Assembly: GCA_050953085.1 (NCBI GenBank)
Contig: JBMNLX010000005.1
Location: 434,001 to 498,000, forward strand
From: UBA3946 sp002385755
Lineage (GTDB): Bacteria; Bacillota_I; Bacilli_A; ML615J-28; CAG-698
DNA: 64,000 bases
Direction of reading: 5' to 3'
The notes under the pieces are model-generated. The model saw only the letters and a program-made list of their open reading frames with translations. It was not told the origin of the DNA and made no database searches. The first letter of the stretch is position 1; every line of letters begins with the position of its first letter. Positions 59,276 through 64,000 of the stretch are shown piece after piece. Position numbers and translations under genes: made by a program.

Positions 59276-59634
59276 ACAAGAAATAACTGATCTCATAATA
59301 AATGCTTCAGCCTACACTGGTAAGCCCTAAACAAATCAAGATTTTATAAATGCACATCTACCAGTTGGTCATATCAATTACCATTACCAGCAGGAAAATG
59401 GCTGTTTAATGTTAATCAATAGATAAAAGACAACTTCGAGAGATTTTATGTCATTATAAATGTCAATCACAAAATGAGTGCATTAAATTTTGTAGAGCGA
59501 CTTTTACATTGCAAACATAATCCTAAATATGAAGGATACATTGAACATTATGTAATAAAATTTTAATACCTTGGTACAAAGGGTAATACAGGTCAAACCT
59601 GTAAATAATTGGCAAAAGCCAAAAGGAGATACTT
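59265..59634. other. Remnant-filled stretch with a hairpin leader
   Basis: A frame starting at ATG 59265 (GAGGGG upstream, NFKQEITDLIINASAYTG) is cut by stops after 21 codons. A 30-codon frame at 59474-59566 (SALNFVERLLHCKHNPKYEG) may belong to the same dead gene. Two small hairpins, TACAGG/CCTGTA at 59587-59603 and TTGGC/GCCAA at 59609-59622, stand just before the ribosome site of the next gene. Confidence 0.45.
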
Positions 59635-59949
59635 ATGAAAAGTATGCAAATTAAAGTACCAAGGAATTTGATAAAGAAGTTTTATCTACATCCAGAACCA
59701 TATGGTGATGGCTACTATGTTGTTGATCTAATCAATGGCATGTACACAGATGTGTTTTATCGTGAAGAAGGTGATTTTATCACTATCACAAATGATAAAG
59801 AATTGATTTCTTATCTAAAGAAGAACCAGATGGGTCCAAGAGATTATTTCTTTAGAAACGGAGTCTATTCATTTCGTCACGTAGCAGATTATGATAGTAT
59901 AACTATTGATGAATGGAAGGATATTTCTCCAATCAGTGTTAGATGTTAA
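59635..59949 (+). CDS. Small island protein of unknown function
   Basis: 104 residues, soluble, rich in Tyr, Phe and Asp (DGYYVVDLINGMYTDVFYRE, GPRDYFFRNGVYSFRHVADY). No signal peptide and no known motif. The ATG follows AAAAGGAG at good distance, so it is probably translated. AT-rich codon use unlike the chromosome to the left. It is flanked by recombinase fragments. Function not known. Confidence 0.6.
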   Translation: MKSMQIKVPRNLIKKFYLHPEPYGDGYYVVDLINGMYTDVFYREEGDFITITNDKELISYLKKNQMGPRDYFFRNGVYSFRHVADYDSITIDEWKDISPISVRC

Positions 59950-60017
59950 TCGTCAAATTATTTAACCCATCAATCGTAACATTAATTCATACAACTTATT
60001 AGTAAATATGCAAATTG

Positions 60018-60474
60018 TTTACTTCATATATTACCTTTATGGGAAACAGAAATCAGGTATTAGAAGATTGTGAATTAACGAGACAAGCATTAATTGATTT
60101 TACTGGACTTGAAGCTGAAATTGAAAAGCAATATGAAGAAGTTGAGGTAATTGCAGAACTAGTAAAGAGCCTAGTAAAAGAAAATGCATCAACTGCTCAG
60201 TCACAAGATGAATACATTAAAAAGTACAACAATTTAAGCAAACGTTACGAGGAAGAATATAGGAAACTTGAGAATCTACAAAAGGATAAGGAGTTAAGGA
60301 TATCTAAGGATATAGCAATGGAAGTGTTTATTGAAAACTTAAAAAAGCAACCACTTGTGGTTGAAGTATGGGATGAATCCTTATGGGCATTAATGATTGA
60401 AAAAGCAGTTGTGGGTAGGGATGGAAGCATTAATTAAATTTGTGTTCTATAATGGTACGGAGATGGAAATGTAA
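60018..60474 (+). pseudogene. Serine-recombinase C-terminal fragment
   Basis: From about 60035 (TFMGNRNQVLEDCEL) it matches the C-terminal coiled region of the recombinase at 61962 almost residue for residue, about 75% identical by eye. The catalytic domain, middle domain and zinc ribbon are absent. Near 60429-60436 an extra AATT (ATTAATTAAA) breaks the frame; beyond it FVFYNGTEMEM continues in another frame to 60474. Confidence 0.8.
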
Positions 60475-60905
60475 TTTAGTCATAGGAAATCCTTGGAAAA
60501 TAATAAATTAAGCACTTGCATTTACTATATTTGTTTGATAGAATATATGCGCGAAAGAAAATCTTGTTTCTAATATAGTTTTAATTAATTAATCAATTTA
60601 GAAATACTAGAAGCTTATAATTTTAACTTTTTTAGACGAAAGGTGGTTTTTTGTGTTGTTCAAGCATATATTTAAGTAGAATAAGATTTGTTTAATGTAA
60701 AAATTTCTACAAATATAATCAATTGCTTGTTCGAATTATAAATGTAGGGTTAGTATATTTATAGCACTGGTAATCTACTTTTTTTATATAAAAATTAATT
60801 GAAAAGTTAATAATAAAGTAGTTAAAAATAATAGTAGTGTATTATTTAAAAATGATATAACTTATTTTCATTTTGACACTACCCAAAAATTGAGGAGGTT
60901 TTATT
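60475..60905. other. AT-rich spacer, copy 1
   Basis: No gene is visible. It resembles 63228-63720 in several blocks in the same order: ACTTGCAT near 60512, TCTAATATAGTTTTAATTAA near 60570, GTGGTTTTTTGTGTTG near 60642, AATCAATTGCTTGTTCG near 60717, GTTAGTATATT near 60751. It ends in the ribosome site of a lipoprotein gene. Confidence 0.6.
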
Positions 60906-61343
60906 ATGGCAACTAGGACAAAAAGTCATTCAAAAAGGAGAATACTGGGTTTGAATAAGGCGACAAAATTCTTAGCGATGGGGGTGGCATTGATTATGTG
61001 CATAGGACTATTTGCAGGGTGCGAAAGTTCACAGGAAAAGCAGATAAAAGAGGACTATTTGGCTTACATGCAGTCGCAAGGCGAAACCGAAATGACCCTT
61101 GATGATGTAAAAATTCTAAACAATTACGGAGCTTATAATGGTGCCGTGGTCGTAAGAATTGAACGAGGTGCATTCGAGGTTGTCACCACCATTCAAGTGG
61201 GAGGAGTCGACTTCACCTTCAGCAATTCAAACACAGCTTTAGTTTGGAAAAACGGTCAGTTTTTTGAATTGGCAGACGCATACGACAGAGGATTATTGAC
61301 AAAAAGCAACTTAGATGTACTAGCGAAAAACATAAATAAATAG
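60906..61343 (+). CDS. Small lipoprotein
   Basis: 145 residues. A basic start (ATRTKSHSKRR), a hydrophobic segment and the lipobox LFAGC near residue 39 give a surface lipoprotein with an unusually long charged leader. The outside part of about 105 residues has predicted helix then beta strands (GAVVVRIERGAFEVVTTIQV) and no known motif. AGGAGG precedes the ATG. Base composition is richer in G and C than the DNA around it. It follows a recombinase tail, just as the lipoprotein at 63721 does. Confidence 0.75.
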   Translation: MATRTKSHSKRRILGLNKATKFLAMGVALIMCIGLFAGCESSQEKQIKEDYLAYMQSQGETEMTLDDVKILNNYGAYNGAVVVRIERGAFEVVTTIQVGGVDFTFSNSNTALVWKNGQFFELADAYDRGLLTKSNLDVLAKNINK

Positions 61344-61443
61344 CAAATAAAATATAAAGGAGATCTGATTATGATAAACAAGAGTTTTTCCGCAAGCCGC
61401 AAGAAAGGAAACATAGGGTTTTGCCTCATTTTAAGGGTAATTT
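61344..61443 (+). other. Short dead frame after the lipoprotein
   Basis: Behind AAAGGAG an ATG at 61371 begins INKSFSASRKKGNIGFCLIL and stops after about 27 codons inside the following terminator. It looks like the start of a lost membrane protein. Confidence 0.4.
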
Positions 61444-61486
61444 GGCTTCAATGAGTGATTTGCTTCACTTCATTGAGGCCTTTTTA
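61444..61486 (+). terminator. Terminator of the lipoprotein unit
   Basis: GGCTTCAATGA pairs with TCATTGAGGCC (one G-T pair), followed by five T. Confidence 0.85.
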
Positions 61487-61499
61487 TTTTGGCTATTTG

Positions 61500-61603
61500 C
61501 ACTATTTAATTATTCCCTAGAGAGATTACACTATTTAATTATTCATAGGTTTTCTTGCACACCCTCCCACTTTTTAATTATGCCTTAGCACTATTTAATT
61601 ATC
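61500..61603. repeat. Iteron-like array of CACTATTTAATTAT
   Basis: Four direct copies start at 61500, 61529, 61568 (one mismatch) and 61589, at intervals of 29, 39 and 21 bases. The array stands before a methyltransferase remnant, as the ACGATT array stands before the first broken gene of the island. Confidence 0.8.
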
Positions 61604-61676
61604 CACAAGTTACCACCATTTTAAGGTACTCAAAAACCATAGAGCTGTCCTTTGTATAATGAAGAATGGTATCGAT

Positions 61677-61971
61677 ATGAATAAATTAAAAGTGATAGAA
61701 TTCTTTGCTAGGAGTAGGAGTTCAAAGGCAAGCATTAAAAGAAGCAGGTATTAATCATGAGGTAGTAGCAATTAGTGAAGTTGACAAGTATGCACTAAAA
61801 GCATATGAGTTGTTACATGGAGAAACTCTAAACTTAGGAGATATTAGAAATATTGAGAGGATTATGGGCTGAAAAGATGTAGATATTGATAAAGTAATGG
61901 ATTGTAAAGAACTATCCAAAACACAGTTGTTCAAAATGGCTTGAAATAGCATAGTTGTGAATTGTTTGTGA
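61677..61971 (+). pseudogene. DNA (cytosine-5) methyltransferase remnant
   Basis: ATG 61677 starts NKLKVIEFFA; after a one-base shift near 61709 the frame reads GVGVQRQALKEAG, then ISEVDKYALKAYELLHGET and NLGDIRNIE, motifs I to III of m5C methyltransferases. At about 61860 it jumps to the C-terminal part RIMG-stop-KDVDIDKVMD and LSKTQLFKMA-stop-NSIVV, where the second stop replaces the Gly of motif X. Motifs IV to VIII, including the catalytic Pro-Cys, are deleted. The end runs into recombinase sequence. Confidence 0.8.
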
Positions 61972-63227
61972 TTATTAATAGTTTGGTGACAATCCGTAAA
62001 CTAAAGGAAGCAGGAGTAGAGTGCTACTTTGAAAAAGAAAACATTTATACTTTTGATGGTAAAGGTGAACTTCTAATAACTATAATGTCAAGTTTAGCTC
62101 AAGAAGAATCAAGATCAATATCAGAAAACATTACCTGGGGACAAAGAAAAAGATTCTCTGATGGAAAAGTCCATGTCGCTTATAAGAATTTCTTAGGATA
62201 TAAAAAGGGCGCTAATGGAAAACTAGAAATTATAGAAGAAGAAGCAAAAATAGTAAGATTTATTTATAGTTTATTTATTAAGGGTAAAACTGCAAGTTGG
62301 ATAGCAAAGCACTTAACGGAAAATGGCATTAAGACTCCAGCCAAAAAAGACATATGGCAAAAATCAACAGTTGATAGTATTCTTACAAATGAAAAGTATA
62401 AAGGCGATGCATTACTTCAAAAGAAGTTTACTATAGACTTTCTAGAAAAGAAGATGAAGAAAAATGAAGGAGAGATTCCACAATACTATGTTGAGAATAG
62501 CCATCCTGCAATTATTGATCCAGTTGAATGGGAACAAGTTCAAGTGGAGTTCGCAAGGAGGGAACAATTAGGTAGAACCTATAGTTCGAAAAGCATATTT
62601 TCATCAAAACTAGTGTGTGTTGATTGTGGCGGTTTCTACGGACAAAAGGTTTGGCATTCAACAAGTAAGTATAGAAAAGTTATCTGGCAATGTAATAAAA
62701 AGTTTAAAAATAAGGAAGAAAAGTGTAAAACTCCAACTTTAACAGCTGAAGCAATACAGATGATGTTCTTGAATGCTTATAACACATTTATGGGAAATAG
62801 GGAACAGGTTTTAGAAGATTGTGAATTAATGAGAACAGCATTGGTTGATTTTACTGTGCTTGATGCTGAAATTGAAAAACAATATGAAGAAATAGAAGTG
62901 ATTGCAGAAAGAGTGAAACACCTAGTAAAAGATAATGCATCAACACCTCAGTCGCAAGATGAGTATGTAAAGAAGTACAACAAACTAAGCGAACGGTATG
63001 AAGAGGAATATTTAAAACTAGAAAAGATAAAGATGGAAAAGGAGTTTAGAATATCTCAGGATAAAACAATGAATATGTTCATTGAGAATTTAAAAAAGCA
63101 ACCCTTAATAGTTGATAAGTGGGACGAATCCTTATGGGCAGTAATGATTGAAAAAGCTGTAGTGCACATAGATGGAAGTATAACATTTGTGTTTTATAAC
63201 GGATCAGAGATTAAGGAAGAAGCTTAA
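61962..63227 (+). pseudogene. Large serine recombinase lacking its catalytic N-terminus
   Basis: 421 codons. It begins within the resolvase domain (SLVTIRKLKEAGVECYFEKENI, SSLAQEESRSISENI), then a complete Recombinase domain (to about residue 155), zinc ribbon (CVDCG with later Cys pair near 225-260) and C-terminal coiled region. The first 90 or so residues with the nucleophile Ser are missing and replaced by methyltransferase remnant. Without them it cannot cut DNA, though it might still bind att sites. Frame otherwise intact. Confidence 0.82.
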
Positions 63228-63720
63228 GGGGTTTCTTTTTTAAATTTATAAAAAGCTTGCATCAGTTGGATAAAAATGGTATATTATATCTATAGATAAA
63301 AGCTATTCTCTAAAATAGTTTGTATAAATTATCTAATTTTGAAAAAATAAATGGTCTGGTGAGTTTTTTGATCTTTTCAGGCTTTAATTAAATAGAAAGA
63401 AGTTTTGTTTAATAATTGATTATTGTAAACTTTACCAATAAAATTAATTGTCTATTCGTAGTATGAGTATTGGAGTAGTATATTGTATTAGAGAACAATG
63501 TGATTATCCTAAAAATTTAAAATAATGTGATAAAATTGCAATGTAACAATATTAAGAGAAAAGCACTATTCCTAAATGATACTTAATTTATTGAGCATAG
63601 CTTAATTTATAGTATATCACAAGATGGGCCAAAAACATTCTAAAAAGATAGAAGATAATCATTTAATAAATTAACATTTAAAGTAGATTATCTAACTATA
63701 TTATACGAGGAGGTAAAAAT
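63228..63720. other. AT-rich spacer, copy 2
   Basis: No gene is visible. Blocks matching copy 1 (60475-60905) occur in the same order: GCTTGCAT near 63257, TCTAAAATAGTTTGTATAAA near 63310, GTGAGTTTTTTGATCT near 63360, AATTAATTGTCTATTCG near 63441, GTAGTATATT near 63475. It may hold a recombination site or the promoter of the lipoprotein behind it. Confidence 0.6.
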
Positions 63721-64000
63721 ATGAAGAATGTAGTTATAGTGATAGGAGGGATATTGGTTATGTGCTTTTTAGGCGCATGTAGCGGTGGTCATAGCACTGG
63801 AATCAAGTTTAACATAGGTCTCGACCAAAAGGGCGGCTTTGGATTTAAAGAAGTCGATGGTGGCAAGACAGCAAATATCCTTGAACTTGTGAGTTCCTTG
63901 CAGGAACTTAAAGACTTCTGCGACGAGTGGGGTAACCCTGCATTTCAAGAAAATAGCGAATATTATTCAAGTGAATCAGGCAAGAAAATACGTAGTTATG
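63721..64000 (+). CDS. Lipoprotein, 5' part (runs off the window)
   Basis: ATG 63721 behind GAGGAGGT opens a frame that is still open at base 64000 (93 codons). KNVVIVIGGILVMCFLGAC is a lipoprotein signal peptide with lipobox LGAC. The rest (GGFGFKEVDGGKTANILELV, SLQELKDFCDEWGN) has no motif I know. More G and C than the spacer before it, like the lipoprotein at 60906. Confidence 0.75.
   Translation, partial: MKNVVIVIGGILVMCFLGACSGGHSTGIKFNIGLDQKGGFGFKEVDGGKTANILELVSSLQELKDFCDEWGNPAFQENSEYYSSESGKKIRSY

Noticed and set aside
58457..61603. The two repeat arrays as a CRISPR locus
   Set aside because: Units are short and imperfect, spacers are uneven and similar to each other, and there are no cas genes.
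61677..61971. TGA read as Trp, as in Mycoplasma
   Set aside because: Many sound genes end in TGA and use TGG for Trp; one of the two TGA codons replaces a conserved Gly, so these are nonsense mutations.
58311..64000. A prophage
   Set aside because: No capsid, tail, terminase or lysis genes are visible; only recombinase and accessory gene fragments.

Overview
The window looks like the chromosome of a low-GC Gram-positive relative of the Mollicutes (Izemoplasma/Acholeplasma-like Bacilli). The reasons are the 16S gene, the secG-rnr-smpB-ssrA cluster, strong AGGAGG ribosome sites, promoters of TTGNNN-17-TATAAT type, and many large lipoproteins. TGA is a normal stop and Trp is TGG, so this is code 11, not the Mycoplasma code. 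The placement is my inference; no database was searched.

Layout. 1-1221: end of a sugar-binding lipoprotein-type ABC component. 1386-14235: one tightly packed, mostly overlapping 11-gene operon. It holds a DUF624 membrane protein, two NamZ exo-muramidases (one cytosolic, one lipoprotein), a NagZ-MupG fusion, an amino-sugar kinase (MurK-like), AnmK, MurQ, an alpha/beta hydrolase, EtfB, EtfA with a ferredoxin-like N-terminus, and a FAD lactate/glycolate-type dehydrogenase. The genes read as a complete route: murein saccharides are cut to MurNAc and GlcNAc, phosphorylated, MurQ releases D-lactate, and an LctBCD-type electron-bifurcating lactate dehydrogenase oxidises it. 14375-18323 and 26416-31387: two very large surface lipoprotein genes, each broken by one +1 frameshift. 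18539-18973: ISL3 transposase N-terminal remnant. 18991-24003: rRNA operon 16S-23S-5S followed by tRNA-Asn and tRNA-Glu. 24115-26244: P1 peptidase and an Asp/Glu racemase.

31597-35807: thioredoxin-like membrane protein plus a heterodimeric ABC exporter. 35912-39595: lipid kinase, unknown acidic protein, RsmD, YlbJ-like protein and amidase. 39697-42022: receiver-domain protein, two tRNA-Arg genes and a LysM-GH18 hydrolase. 42057-45222 (minus strand): third repeat lipoprotein, TVP38 protein, nitroreductase. 45493-53978: PepF, unknown helical protein, trigger factor, ClpX, a divergent trigger-factor-like protein, and Lon (a protein quality-control block). 54684-58310: SecG, RNase R, SmpB, zinc-ribbon membrane protein, tmRNA.

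58311-64000: AT-rich accessory island starting exactly at the 3' end of ssrA. It is a mosaic of broken genes: three serine-recombinase fragments, a helix-turn-helix fragment, a HhH-GPD-like tail and a cytosine methyltransferase remnant. It also carries two iteron-like repeat arrays and two small lipoproteins, each placed behind a recombinase tail and a related AT-rich spacer.
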